Source of the DNA: Microcaldota archaeon
GTDB taxonomy: Archaea > Micrarchaeota > Micrarchaeia > Micrarchaeales > CABMGC01
Reading direction: 5' to 3'
Assembly (NCBI GenBank): GCA_021846005.1
Contig: JAJZIZ010000003.1
Location: forward strand, 1 to 25,350
Length of the DNA: 25,350 bases
Under the pieces are notes generated by a model. It had not been told where the DNA came from, made no database searches, and was given only the letters and a program-made list of their open reading frames with translations. The position numbers were made by a program, and so were the translations under genes. Positions 13,576 through 21,364 of this stretch are shown in pieces (within the stretch, counting starts at the first letter, position 1; each line of letters starts with the position of its first letter).

Positions 13576-13743
13576 TTATTTTCTTCGAGCGTTCTTGGCC
13601 GAGCCAGTAAGACTAGATTCAGCACGGCGCAGTAAGCCTGCAAAAAGTAGCGCGGCTGTAATGACAGTCAGTGTGAATGCCGCCAGTTTTGCAGAGCGCA
13701 GTGTTGAGCCAGTCGCCTTGGAGTTGTTGATTGTTTCAGCCAT
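13576..13743 (-). CDS. 55-aa single-span membrane protein (unknown)
   Basis: Not recognised. It is an open frame of 55 codons from ATG (13743) to TAA (13576). A polar start (MAETINNSKATGST) is followed by one hydrophobic helix (LAAFTLTVITAALLFAGLL, about 20-38) and a basic tail ending in KNARRK, a topology with the C-terminus probably inside. GATAAATAA on the minus strand (about 13763-13771) lies about 24 nt upstream, consistent with a leaderless transcript. It stands 34 nt upstream of the rhodanese gene on the same strand. The size is close to Sec61-beta or SecE, but I see no specific similarity. Confidence 0.5.
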   Translation of the reverse strand: MAETINNSKATGSTLRSAKLAAFTLTVITAALLFAGLLRRAESSLTGSAKNARRK

Positions 13744-13804
13744 CTATATGCCTTCTGTGATTATTTATCGCCGTGTAAGATTAAATATACAGCAGTATGG
13801 AATT

Positions 13805-14020
13805 TCATCGCTTTGTTTGGGCGTTTGGTATTATGCTCTTTCCTTTTGCGTTTCCCGAGTCCGGAGCGGAAGTTTTTTGCCGGGCTTCTTTGGCTTGTAG
13901 CGTTTTCGTTCCTCCGCGGACTAGAAGCTTAAACAGCTCGAAACGGGTATGATCCCGTGAAAACGGCATTGCAGGAGTGCCAATAATGCTCCCAAGCACA
14001 TAGCCCTTCAATATTCCCAT
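13805..14020 (-). CDS. Possible small basic protein (71 aa), doubtful
   Basis: Open frame of 71 codons with an ATG at 14020. AATATAAATATC on the minus strand (about 14042-14055) sits about 28 nt upstream, the spacing of a leaderless archaeal promoter, which is the main argument for it. The peptide is basic in its second half and matches no family I know. Another frame of the same stretch also yields a short basic peptide with KPKKPGKK but has no start codon. Codon choice (CGA, CGG, CAA) is unlike the neighbours. Otherwise the 433-nt stretch 13744-14176 holds only the SSB promoter. Confidence 0.25.
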   Translation of the reverse strand: MGILKGYVLGSIIGTPAMPFSRDHTRFELFKLLVRGGTKTLQAKEARQKTSAPDSGNAKGKSIIPNAQTKR

Positions 14021-14176
14021 AGGGATTATTTACGCTGTCCAGATATTTATATTGAATATGTCAGTTTCATGTGATGGAGGCGGCGTAGGCGTTTTGACGT
14101 ATGTCCCAATATAACATATGGATTATTATAACTTTTCTGACTTAGCTTAATCACTATTTATCACTCTGGTGAATAA

Positions 14177-14542
14177 ATGAATATAAGCGATTTGAAGGCA
14201 GGAGCATCGAATGTTGATGTTGAAGCAGTAGTAGCAGAGAAGGACGAGCCTAGAGAGGTTGTAACGAAGTATGGAAAAAGACTTAGTGTTGCAAATGCCA
14301 TATTGAAGGACGATACAGGAAGCATAGCGATTTCACTGTGGGGAGACACCATAGGACAGGTAAACGTAGGCGACAAAGTAAAAGTAACAAATGGCTATGT
14401 AAGTGAGTTCAGAGGAACGCCACAACTCTCTACGGGAAAATTCGGCAAGATAGAGGTAGTCGAGAAGGGAAGCGGAAAGGCAGAAGGAAGCTCATCCGAT
14501 GAAGAATACAACTCCGAAGACTCAGATACGGAAGAGATGTGA
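14177..14542 (+). CDS. Single-stranded DNA-binding protein, OB fold (crenarchaeal SSB/RPA type)
   Basis: A 121-aa protein with one OB fold and an acidic tail. Residues 1-100 follow the Sulfolobus SSB pattern: ISDLKAGASNVDVEAVV, ANAILKDDTGSIAISLWGDTIGQVNVGDKVKVTNGYV, then FRGTPQLSTGKFGKI. The C-terminal 20 residues are rich in Asp, Glu and Ser (DEEYNSEDSDTEE), as in SSBs that recruit partner enzymes through the tail. It should coat ssDNA in replication and repair. The start is firm: GGTG (14168-14171), AATAA, ATG. TTATTATAAC near 14122-14132 is the likely TATA box. Confidence 0.88.
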   Translation: MNISDLKAGASNVDVEAVVAEKDEPREVVTKYGKRLSVANAILKDDTGSIAISLWGDTIGQVNVGDKVKVTNGYVSEFRGTPQLSTGKFGKIEVVEKGSGKAEGSSSDEEYNSEDSDTEEM

Positions 14543-14558
14543 ATCTCCCCGTATTAGC

Positions 14559-14612
14559 TTTTTTTATTGTTAAGCCTTGCAATCGGTTTTTCAGATTGCG
14601 GTATTTTATTAT
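14559..14612 (+). terminator. Terminator region after the SSB gene
   Basis: A run of seven T (14559-14565) is followed by the hairpin GCAATC/GATTGC (14579-14599) and another T-rich stretch (TATTTTATTATTTCTTT). Archaeal termination on T tracts makes this a good 3' end for the SSB transcript. It lies between two convergent genes. Confidence 0.5.
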
Positions 14613-15283
14613 TTCTTTGCGGGCTTGTTTTTGCCCATCAGAGATTTTATTGCGTCGAATGCAGTAGTGGTATCGTTCTCGGATATTATGAATATCTCTT
14701 CGGTGAGTGTTGAGACCACTTCGAAGATGTTCACATTGTCCCAGCTCAAAGCCTTGGTAAGAAGATACAGAACGCCCATTGACTCTGCGGTTTTTTCAGG
14801 TATCCTTACTATTACAGAAGAGAGATCAGTGCTTTGCTTCTTAATGTCCTTCTTTTCGAATATTCCAAGCATTTCGTCAATGTATTTCATATTCGAAATG
14901 ATTGTTATTTCAAAAAGGCCCTGGGTTATAGTCAGGAAATCGCCGGAGCCAAAATTCACTATGTCGTAGAGCTTTGACAGTTCCTTTAACGTGCCTGCCG
15001 ACTTTACAACAGTAACCTCGAATATGCCAGAGGTTATGGTTATGTCAGCGCCGCTTATATCCAAAACAGGGTTTCCGATGAAACTGTCTTTTAGGCTTTC
15101 CGAGAATCGCCTTATCGCCATTATTATGGCATAGCGGTTAACCTCCTTCCTCATCAGTTTCTCGACTTCTGGCTTTATCATGTCGGCAAGATATGCGTAG
15201 TTTATTATGTCATTTACCAGGGCTTCCTCAAGAAAAGGTCGTTTCTGTATTATTCCAGCCACTACATGCGCAACTGTTACCAT
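14609..15283 (-). CDS. ACT-like regulatory domain protein with N-terminal helical domain
   Basis: 224 aa from the ATG at 15283; another in-frame ATG is at 15292. The N-terminal part (VTVAHVVAGIIQKRPFLEEALVNDIINYAYLADMI, then IMAIRRFSESL) looks like a helix-turn-helix. The rest reads as two ACT-like beta-alpha-beta units: about 85-150 (FEVTVVKSAGTLKEL...FLTITQGLFEITIISN) and 155-220 (LSSVIVRIPEKTAESMGVLYLLTKALSWDNVNIFEVVSTLTEEIFII). ACT units bind amino acids or other small ligands, so a ligand-responsive regulator is likely. This is a structural guess from pattern; no ligand is indicated and no metabolic gene is adjacent. Confidence 0.6.
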   Translation of the reverse strand: MVTVAHVVAGIIQKRPFLEEALVNDIINYAYLADMIKPEVEKLMRKEVNRYAIIMAIRRFSESLKDSFIGNPVLDISGADITITSGIFEVTVVKSAGTLKELSKLYDIVNFGSGDFLTITQGLFEITIISNMKYIDEMLGIFEKKDIKKQSTDLSSVIVRIPEKTAESMGVLYLLTKALSWDNVNIFEVVSTLTEEIFIISENDTTTAFDAIKSLMGKNKPAKK

Positions 15284-15390
15284 GAAGACCATCGGTTTTG
15301 ACAGTACAAAGATAGTGTAGCCAAATATAATAATATTTTGTTATTTTGGTAACAATAAAGATTGCCGGCGCTGGCTCGGAATGATTGAAA

Positions 15391-15461
15391 GTCCCGAGAC
15401 GCGGGAGTTTAGATGAATGCTGAGGAAGCTCATGCCGTTTACTGGTGTGAGGATGTCACTC
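15391..15461 (+). mobile_element. Relic of an IS200/IS605-type right end
   Basis: The 40 nt at 15422-15461 align without gaps to the end of the tnpB element at 25200-25161 (minus strand), about 30 of 40 identical. GAGGAAGCTC and AGGATGTCACTC are almost or fully identical, while the middle differs yet still folds: CTCATGCC pairs with GGTGTGAG around GTTTACT, as CTCTCAAC pairs with GTTGAGAG in the other copy. A second small hairpin, TCCCG/CGGGA, precedes it (15392-15406). No transposase ORF remains. It could be a decayed insertion or a short non-autonomous element. Confidence 0.5.
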
Positions 15462-15478
15462 CCGCAACATGCCCAGAT

Positions 15479-16729
15479 TCAGAAGTCGATTTTTATTCTT
15501 TCGCCTATTGCAGGAGCATATGCCTCAAAGCCTTCCATCTCCAACCAGTCCTTGAATGAGAGCGTGCCCTCTTTGTCGCCGTGCACACATATTACGGTTT
15601 CGGGATCGGATCTTTTCACGTAGTCGTAAATGTCCGACTGGCCTGCATGCGCAGAGAGGTCATAGAATGCGAATGGTGTTTTTATGAATACCTTTCTGTT
15701 GTCTATTTCCAGAGGATTGTTGTCCAGGAGTTTTCTGCCGTTGGTTCCTTCGGCCTGATACCCAGTCAAAAATATCATGGATTTGTCATTGAGTTTTGTG
15801 ATGTAGTTTAAGGCAGGACCTCCGGCAAGCATCCCGGATGTTGTCACTATTATGCTTCCTCCGGAAAGCGCCTCTTCCCTTTCCGCGTCTTTTCTCAGGG
15901 TAGTGACCTTCGACATCGCATTCTTTAATAGATCCGCATTGTGTATGTAACCTGGATGTTCCATAGATATCCTTGTTGCGGCGCGTGCCATTCCGTCAAG
16001 GTAAGCGTGGCTTGTGAGCTTGTTCTTTTCAAGGATGGCAAGGACTTCCTGGCTTCTTCCTACTGCAAAAACAGGTATAAGCGCTATTCCATTATTTTCA
16101 ATTACTTCCTTTATGCTGTCAACGAACATTTTTATCAGGTTGTTGCGGTCCGGGTGCTCCTTCGCGGCATATGTGGATTCTATCACAAGAACATCGCTTT
16201 CAATTACTTCTGCGCCGTTATGAAGAACCTGGGGAGAGAGTTTGAAATCGCCGGTGTATACAAGCTTTCTGCCTGTCCGCTGATTCTCGATGCGCGTTAT
16301 GGCGCTTCCGGATATGTGCCCGGCATCATGCAATGATATCAGGTAGTCATGGAATGGTATCTGCGTCTTGTAATTATATGTCATGAATGAGTTTAGAAAT
16401 GACCTAAGTTCTGTTTTCTTGTATTTGGAAGGCACCCGTTTCATTTTCTGCACGCGGATTGCGTCTTCTATAAGCAATTCTGCAAGAGCCTTAGTAGGTT
16501 CGGTGCCAAATGCAGTAGGCATTCCATTTCTATAAAGCGCAGGGGAAAATCCGCTATGGTCAAGGTGGGCATGGCTCAGTATAAACGCATCGACCTTGCT
16601 AGGAGACAGGGGGTACTCTATTTTCTCTTCTATTTTTATACCATAATCCATCAGTATGTTCTTGCTTCCCTCAAGAAGTATTCCAGACCTTCCGACCTCC
16701 TGGCCCCCTCCTAAAATCCTTACGTTCAA
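15479..16729 (-). CDS. Beta-CASP metallo-beta-lactamase ribonuclease (aCPSF2-like)
   Basis: 416-aa RNase of the beta-CASP group. The MBL motif HAHLDHSG (53-60) binds the zinc pair; DAGHISGSA and YTGDFKLSP supply motifs 3 and 4; the CASP insert is marked by VIESTYA, IPVFAVGRSQEVL, TTSGMLAGGPA and LTGYQAEGTNGRKLL; a late His lies in SAHAGQSD and CVHGD. There are no KH domains, which rules out aCPSF1; size and motifs favour aCPSF2 over archaeal RNase J, though not decisively. It would cleave or trim mRNA. The TTG start at 16729 is preceded by TGTG and a 5-nt spacer. The upstream region is shared with the divergent winged-helix gene. Confidence 0.88.
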   Translation of the reverse strand: MNVRILGGGQEVGRSGILLEGSKNILMDYGIKIEEKIEYPLSPSKVDAFILSHAHLDHSGFSPALYRNGMPTAFGTEPTKALAELLIEDAIRVQKMKRVPSKYKKTELRSFLNSFMTYNYKTQIPFHDYLISLHDAGHISGSAITRIENQRTGRKLVYTGDFKLSPQVLHNGAEVIESDVLVIESTYAAKEHPDRNNLIKMFVDSIKEVIENNGIALIPVFAVGRSQEVLAILEKNKLTSHAYLDGMARAATRISMEHPGYIHNADLLKNAMSKVTTLRKDAEREEALSGGSIIVTTSGMLAGGPALNYITKLNDKSMIFLTGYQAEGTNGRKLLDNNPLEIDNRKVFIKTPFAFYDLSAHAGQSDIYDYVKRSDPETVICVHGDKEGTLSFKDWLEMEGFEAYAPAIGERIKIDF

Positions 16730-16828
16730 AAAATCACAATGATCAAAGTATGGATTGATAAAGTTTATAATGATATTAGAGGGTTTGAAAACCCTTTTAT
16801 TGTTTCCTATTGTAGAATAGTTGATTGT

Positions 16829-17632
16829 ATGCTAGATGATATAACATTCATGGACCTTGCCTCGCTTCTGAAGATAACCACAAATACGCCAATGGAAAAG
16901 CTTGGTACGGCGCTAAATGCAACTATATTTGACGCGTCAAACATAGCAGGTACACTGAAACAGAAGGGGCTTATAGATTTTACAGCGAATTACCCTGGAC
17001 CTAATTTCATAACGATAACGGATACAGGCAAAGCCCTGATTGCAGAAGCCGAAAGCAAGAGCAGTTCGCCTCTTGATGCTCTTGATCATTCGCTGCTTGC
17101 CCAGATGTCAGGAGGGAAGAGGCTGCTTATCGACCTGCAGAACTCGCTTGGCATAAGAGCGAAAGACCTCGCATTCAGGCTTTACAAGCTTTACAGGCAG
17201 AACTTTATAATATATGAGCTTAGGAATGGCAGCATAGAGCTGCTTCTTACAGAACAGGGATTCCTTCAGGCAAAGGGACAGGAACATCCTGCAAGTCTGT
17301 ATGGACAGCCGAGACAGACCGCCGCACAGCAGTCCCCTAAACCTGCCGTTCCTTTCCCTGCAGCTGCGCCTCAAACGCAGATACACCCACAGGAAACGCC
17401 GACGCCGAAAGCTGTACCTCCGAAAACGCCGCTTATGGAAAGGCCAGGACAGCAGATGGCACATGAGGATGTGCACCCGGCAGTTTCGCCTGAAGCGCAT
17501 GCACAGGTATTGCAGCAGGACAATGCCAATAAAAAAACACAAGTGCAGAAATCTAAGACTCTTCCGCTGATACTAATATCGATAGTTATTGTTGCTGCAG
17601 TTGGCGCAATATACTACATATACTTCCACTGA
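16829..17632 (+). CDS. Tail-anchored winged-helix protein (unknown)
   Basis: 267 aa from the ATG at 16829. One or two winged-helix units occupy about residues 1-140 (DLASLLKITTNTPMEKLG, IAGTLKQKGLIDF, then GIRAKDLAFRLYKLYRQNFI). A Pro/Gln/Ala-rich, disordered linker follows (about 150-240), and a single membrane helix (LPLILISIVIVAAVGAIYYIY) ends the protein. The layout suggests a membrane-tethered DNA- or protein-binding regulator. I prefer 16829 to the ATG at 16739: the extra 30 codons run through AT-rich sequence with TATA-like boxes that looks like the divergent promoter shared with the RNase gene. It precedes the acyl-CoA synthetase genes by 11 nt and is probably co-transcribed. Confidence 0.65.
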   Translation: MLDDITFMDLASLLKITTNTPMEKLGTALNATIFDASNIAGTLKQKGLIDFTANYPGPNFITITDTGKALIAEAESKSSSPLDALDHSLLAQMSGGKRLLIDLQNSLGIRAKDLAFRLYKLYRQNFIIYELRNGSIELLLTEQGFLQAKGQEHPASLYGQPRQTAAQQSPKPAVPFPAAAPQTQIHPQETPTPKAVPPKTPLMERPGQQMAHEDVHPAVSPEAHAQVLQQDNANKKTQVQKSKTLPLILISIVIVAAVGAIYYIYFH

Positions 17633-17643
17633 GGTAGTTAGAT

Positions 17644-18258
17644 ATGCTATGGGATTATTTTAAGGCGAAAGGACTTTTGGACAGGTATGGAATAAAAAGC
17701 ATTGAAAGCAGGTATGTGGAGAGCAAGGATGATGCAGTATATTTCTCCGAGGGGAAGCCTATAGTGATGAAGCTTATATCGGAAAGACAGCTGCACAAAT
17801 CAAAGGCAGGGTTGGTCAAGCTTGGACTTGACGACGAAAAATCAATAGCAAAAGCTTATCAGGAACTGACGTCCAAGGGAAGAAACACAAGACCCTACAA
17901 GATAATAGCGCAGAAGATGGCCGGAAGCGGCGTTGAAGCGATAATTGGAGGAAGGGAAGATCCGCAATTCGGAAAGCTTGTACTGATAGGCCTCGGCGGC
18001 ATATATGTTGAGGCATTCAAAGATTTCGCACTCAGGGTATGCCCCATAAAAGAGCAGGACGCGATGGATATGCTTGATCAGTTGGTCTCAAGGGATGTAG
18101 TTACCTACAAAGGAGAGTCAAGGAAGATGCTTTCAAGGCTTCTGATTAACGTTTCCAAACTGCTTAACGAAAACCAGGAGATAAAAGAGCTTGACCTTAA
18201 TCCAGTAATACTCAGGAAAGACGGTTATGATATAGTTGACATAAGGGTGCTGCAATGA
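17644..18258 (+). CDS. ADP-forming acyl-CoA synthetase, beta subunit (ATP-grasp)
   Basis: 204-aa ATP-grasp subunit of the NDP-forming acyl/acetyl-CoA synthetase. PIVMKLISERQLHKSKAGLVKLGL is the lysine-containing ATP-binding strand with the catalytic-loop His; IIAQKMAGSGVEAIIGGREDPQFGKLVLIGLGGIYVE is highly characteristic; the C-terminus holds IKELDLNPVIL with the metal-binding Glu/Asn. With the alpha subunit it converts acyl-CoA, ADP and phosphate into acid, CoA and ATP. It is slightly shorter than the usual 230 aa. Its end overlaps the alpha start by 4 nt (ATGA), so the two are translated together. Confidence 0.93.
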   Translation: MLWDYFKAKGLLDRYGIKSIESRYVESKDDAVYFSEGKPIVMKLISERQLHKSKAGLVKLGLDDEKSIAKAYQELTSKGRNTRPYKIIAQKMAGSGVEAIIGGREDPQFGKLVLIGLGGIYVEAFKDFALRVCPIKEQDAMDMLDQLVSRDVVTYKGESRKMLSRLLINVSKLLNENQEIKELDLNPVILRKDGYDIVDIRVLQ

Positions 18259-19637
18259 AAGATTTAAGATATATTTTGAAACCGGAAAGCGTAGTGATAG
18301 TCGGAGTTTCCAAGACCGCGGGAAAGGTAGGCCACATAATACTGCAAAATTATATCAATGACGGCTATTCGGGAAGGATATACCTAGTGAACAAGAACGC
18401 CGAGGAAATACTTGGAATGAAGTCTTACAGGAGAGTCACTGACATAAAAGAAAAAGGAATAGACCTGGCCGTGATAGCAGTTCCTGCAGAGGCAGTGCCG
18501 CAGGTTCTTGAAGACTGTGGCAAGGCAAAAGTCAAGAGCGCAGTAGTAGTAAGCGGAGGATTTGCAGAAATAGGAAAAACTGAACTGCAGGATCAGATAA
18601 CAAGCATAGCTAAAAAATATGGCATTGCAATGATAGGCCCTAATTGCCTTGGAGTCATGGACCCGAGGTCAAGAGTCAATACGCTTTTCCTTCCCTCGTA
18701 CAAGCTTTCAAAACCAGAGATAGGAGGCATAAGTTTTGTAGCACAAAGCGGCGCGGTTGGAAGCACGGTGCTTGACCTTATGGCAGGAGAAGGTTTCGGC
18801 ATATCCAAGTTCATTTCTTATGGAAACGCTGCGGACATAGATGAGGTTGACATACTGGAATATCTCATGGATGACGAAGAGACGAAAGTAATTGCAATAT
18901 ACATAGAAGGAATAAAAAGGGGCAAGGAGTTCATAGAACTGGCTAAAAAAATAACCAAAAAGAAACCGGTTGTGGTTCTTAAGGCGGGAAGGACTGCGGC
19001 AGGAGCGACTGCTGCACATTCGCATACGGCGGCTCTCGCCGGAAGCTATGAGGCCCATGAGGCTGTCTTCAGGCAGTTCGGATTCACAATAGCTAATGAC
19101 ATTAGCGAACTTCTCTACTACTCAAAAATCTTTGCGTCAGAAGGCGCACCTGGGGGAAACAGGATAGCTATAATTACCAACGGAGGCGGAGCAGGTGTCC
19201 TGACGACTGATGCCATAGCTTCTTCCAGAGACATGAAGATAGCAGAACTCAGTGAAAAAACAAAAACAGCACTCAGAAAGGTGATGCCGCCCCTGGTTAA
19301 TATGAGAAACCCGCTTGACCTGGCAGGAGATGCAGATGACAAGAGATATGGAGCTGCGTTGGAGTACCTTGATGCTGATTCCCAAGTAGACATTATGGTA
19401 GTTATAATACTTTTCCAGACTCCTGGGGCGGACTCCAGGCTTGCCGCACAGGTGGCAAGCATGAAGGAAAAGACGGACAAACCAATGCTGGTGCTCAGCA
19501 TAGGCGCAGAATATACTGAAATGCACAAACGGATGATGGAAAGGTCTGGCCTGCCAGTATACGATTCCCCGAGGGCTGTTGCGCTTTCGCTTGAAGCGCT
19601 GTACAGATACTACCAGTACAGGAACCGGAAGGCATGA
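18255..19637 (+). CDS. ADP-forming acyl-CoA synthetase, alpha subunit
   Basis: 460-aa alpha subunit: CoA-binding Rossmann domain at the N-terminus (VVIVGVSKTAGKVGH, 13-27), then two succinyl-CoA-ligase-type domains. GPNCLGVMDP (128-137) and AQSGAVGS (163-170) are conserved, and H257 in AHSHTAALAGS corresponds to the phosphorylated His257 described for the Pyrococcus furiosus enzyme. Together with the beta subunit it makes ATP from acetyl-CoA or another acyl-CoA at the end of fermentation. Such separate alpha and beta genes are typical of archaea; acyl-group specificity cannot be read. The order is beta then alpha. Confidence 0.95.
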   Translation: MKDLRYILKPESVVIVGVSKTAGKVGHIILQNYINDGYSGRIYLVNKNAEEILGMKSYRRVTDIKEKGIDLAVIAVPAEAVPQVLEDCGKAKVKSAVVVSGGFAEIGKTELQDQITSIAKKYGIAMIGPNCLGVMDPRSRVNTLFLPSYKLSKPEIGGISFVAQSGAVGSTVLDLMAGEGFGISKFISYGNAADIDEVDILEYLMDDEETKVIAIYIEGIKRGKEFIELAKKITKKKPVVVLKAGRTAAGATAAHSHTAALAGSYEAHEAVFRQFGFTIANDISELLYYSKIFASEGAPGGNRIAIITNGGGAGVLTTDAIASSRDMKIAELSEKTKTALRKVMPPLVNMRNPLDLAGDADDKRYGAALEYLDADSQVDIMVVIILFQTPGADSRLAAQVASMKEKTDKPMLVLSIGAEYTEMHKRMMERSGLPVYDSPRAVALSLEALYRYYQYRNRKA

Positions 19638-19724
19638 GAGATTGAATTGTTCGGACGATTTGCCCGGCTTGCCGGATGGAAGGCATTCAAAGCCCGTACA
19701 ATTGTCGGAGAGAGATACAAATCA

Positions 19725-19733
19725 ATTTATATC
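19725..19733 (+). promoter_or_regulatory. TATA box of the pyrimidine cluster
   Basis: ATTTATATC (19725-19733) lies in the 137-nt gap after the acyl-CoA synthetase genes, about 45 nt before the ATG at 19775, predicting a leader of about 20 nt. GGTT followed by a 5-nt spacer precedes the ATG. It would drive the four-gene cluster up to 22959. Confidence 0.5.
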
Positions 19734-19774
19734 ACAGGCGTTCTTGATTACGAAGGTTAACTCCAGGTTGTAAC

Positions 19775-20428
19775 ATGGAAATCTTTGCCAGAAATATGAA
19801 AAAAGAGAAAATGACGCTCGGGCTTGATATAGACAATGTAACTGCAGATACTGCAGGATTGCTTGTAGAAATTCTGAAGGATCGATATAATTTTAAAGGA
19901 CTTGAGAGAGGCCATCTGACACGCAGGCCTTTCCATGAATCTTCCAAATTCCTGCAACTTGGCATCAGCAAGGATAGAGTGTCAATGATACTCGACGAGA
20001 TATGGAGAGAACGCTTCCAGGACATACAGTTGATGGATTCGAGAATAGGGACCATAAACAAGGAATTGCAAAGAAATGATGTGCTCATAAAAGTTATAAC
20101 AACAATGGGAGCCAGGGACCATTCGATACGCCCTAATTTGCAGACATGGCTTGAAGGCAAAGGCATAACCTATGATGGAGAAATAAGTTTTGTGAATGGT
20201 AACGCCGAGAAGGTTTCTGCGCCGTTGCATACGATAGTAGATGACGAAGAGAATCTCGCGATAGGTTTGGCGAATTGCGGCAGACCAGGCATATTATTCG
20301 AAGCTTCATGGAACAAAAAGTTTGTAGCTGGCCTTGATCTGCATCCGAATCCGTTGATACATGTAGTGCACGACTGGGATGAGCTCGGGGAGAAGGTATT
20401 GGAACTTAATAAAGCTTTTAGAAGCTGA
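19775..20428 (+). CDS. HAD-superfamily 5'-nucleotidase-like hydrolase
   Basis: 217-aa HAD phosphatase. Motif I is LDIDNV (catalytic D18 and D20), motif II the Thr/Ser of VITTMGA near residue 107, and motif IV IVDDEEN near 155. A small helical cap follows motif I. The pattern resembles the 5'(3')-deoxyribonucleotidase NT5C-like branch, so a nucleotide monophosphatase is likely, in keeping with its position before a sugar/nucleoside kinase and two UMP-synthesis genes. The real start could also be the ATG at residue 13, immediately before LGLDID. Confidence 0.7.
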   Translation: MEIFARNMKKEKMTLGLDIDNVTADTAGLLVEILKDRYNFKGLERGHLTRRPFHESSKFLQLGISKDRVSMILDEIWRERFQDIQLMDSRIGTINKELQRNDVLIKVITTMGARDHSIRPNLQTWLEGKGITYDGEISFVNGNAEKVSAPLHTIVDDEENLAIGLANCGRPGILFEASWNKKFVAGLDLHPNPLIHVVHDWDELGEKVLELNKAFRS

Positions 20429-20443
20429 TTTCCATATATCTGC

Positions 20444-21364
20444 ATGGCATCCTTTGATATTCTCTGCTGCGGCGAACTTACAATAGATGAGATATCCGAG
20501 ACCACAGGCCTCGCCGAGAAAGGCTCAGTAAAACTCAAGTCGACAGGAAAGTTTTTCGGAGGAAGAGGAGGCAATTTCGCAGTATATGCGGCGCTTACGG
20601 GGCTTCATGTTGGAATCATGGGTTCCGCGGGGGCTGATTCGGAAGGAATTGGATACAGAGATCATCTGCAGTCTAGGCATATTGATATTTCACAGATATA
20701 CAATAACAAAAAAGCCCACACGTGCAAATGCTTCATATTCAACGATGGCAGGGACTCCAAGATATTCTTCTATGGAGGAGCCCTCATAGAAGAACGGGAG
20801 GACTACCTCGACTACCTTAAAAAATCAATAAACAATACGGAACACAAAATACTCTATTGCACGTCGCCCGATTCTGAAGTAAATGCGATGCTCCTGCGTT
20901 CCTCGCATTCCAGGATAAAGGCATTTGGTCCCTCAAGCAACATTTATTCGTATTCTTTGGAGAATGCTGAAGCCTGCCTTGAAAATACGGAAATGCTATT
21001 CGTAAATGAGCATGAGGCAGAATTTCTTGGAGAACTTCTGGGGATGGAAATGGGGGAAGTTCGGTCTGGATTTGAAATGAAAGCCGTGGTGGAAACAAGG
21101 GGTAGCGAAGGGAGCAGAATATTCACTGATGGCTCTGTTTTGGGAATACGGCCGTTCAAGGCTGCTGCTGTTGCAGATTCCAATGGGGCAGGAGATGCTT
21201 TTGCAGGAGCATTCGTTGCAGATTATTATGATTCAGGAGATGTGGTACATGCAGGAAGATTTGCTTCTGCCACCGCTTCGTTTGTAGTCGAAAAGATTGG
21301 GTGCCAGAGCATGATGCCCACGGTCGAGAAAGTGCTTGAGCGAATGGAAGGAGGAATAGCATGA
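20444..21364 (+). CDS. PfkB-family carbohydrate/nucleoside kinase
   Basis: 306-aa ribokinase-fold kinase. The first PfkB signature region is FGGRGGNFAVYAALTG (38-53) and the second is DSNGAGDAFAGAF (245-257), with the anion hole and catalytic D251; the NEHEAE segment (188-193) is also typical. Substrate identity is not readable. Lying between a nucleotidase and pyrF-pyrE, a nucleoside kinase is a reasonable guess; ribokinase is the alternative. It starts 15 nt after the HAD gene, and its stop overlaps the pyrF start (ATGA). Confidence 0.85.
   Translation: MASFDILCCGELTIDEISETTGLAEKGSVKLKSTGKFFGGRGGNFAVYAALTGLHVGIMGSAGADSEGIGYRDHLQSRHIDISQIYNNKKAHTCKCFIFNDGRDSKIFFYGGALIEEREDYLDYLKKSINNTEHKILYCTSPDSEVNAMLLRSSHSRIKAFGPSSNIYSYSLENAEACLENTEMLFVNEHEAEFLGELLGMEMGEVRSGFEMKAVVETRGSEGSRIFTDGSVLGIRPFKAAAVADSNGAGDAFAGAFVADYYDSGDVVHAGRFASATASFVVEKIGCQSMMPTVEKVLERMEGGIA

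Noticed and set aside
16739..16828. N-terminal extension of the winged-helix protein from ATG 16739
   Set aside because: The stretch is AT-rich, holds TATA-like boxes for both divergent genes and shows no domain-like pattern.
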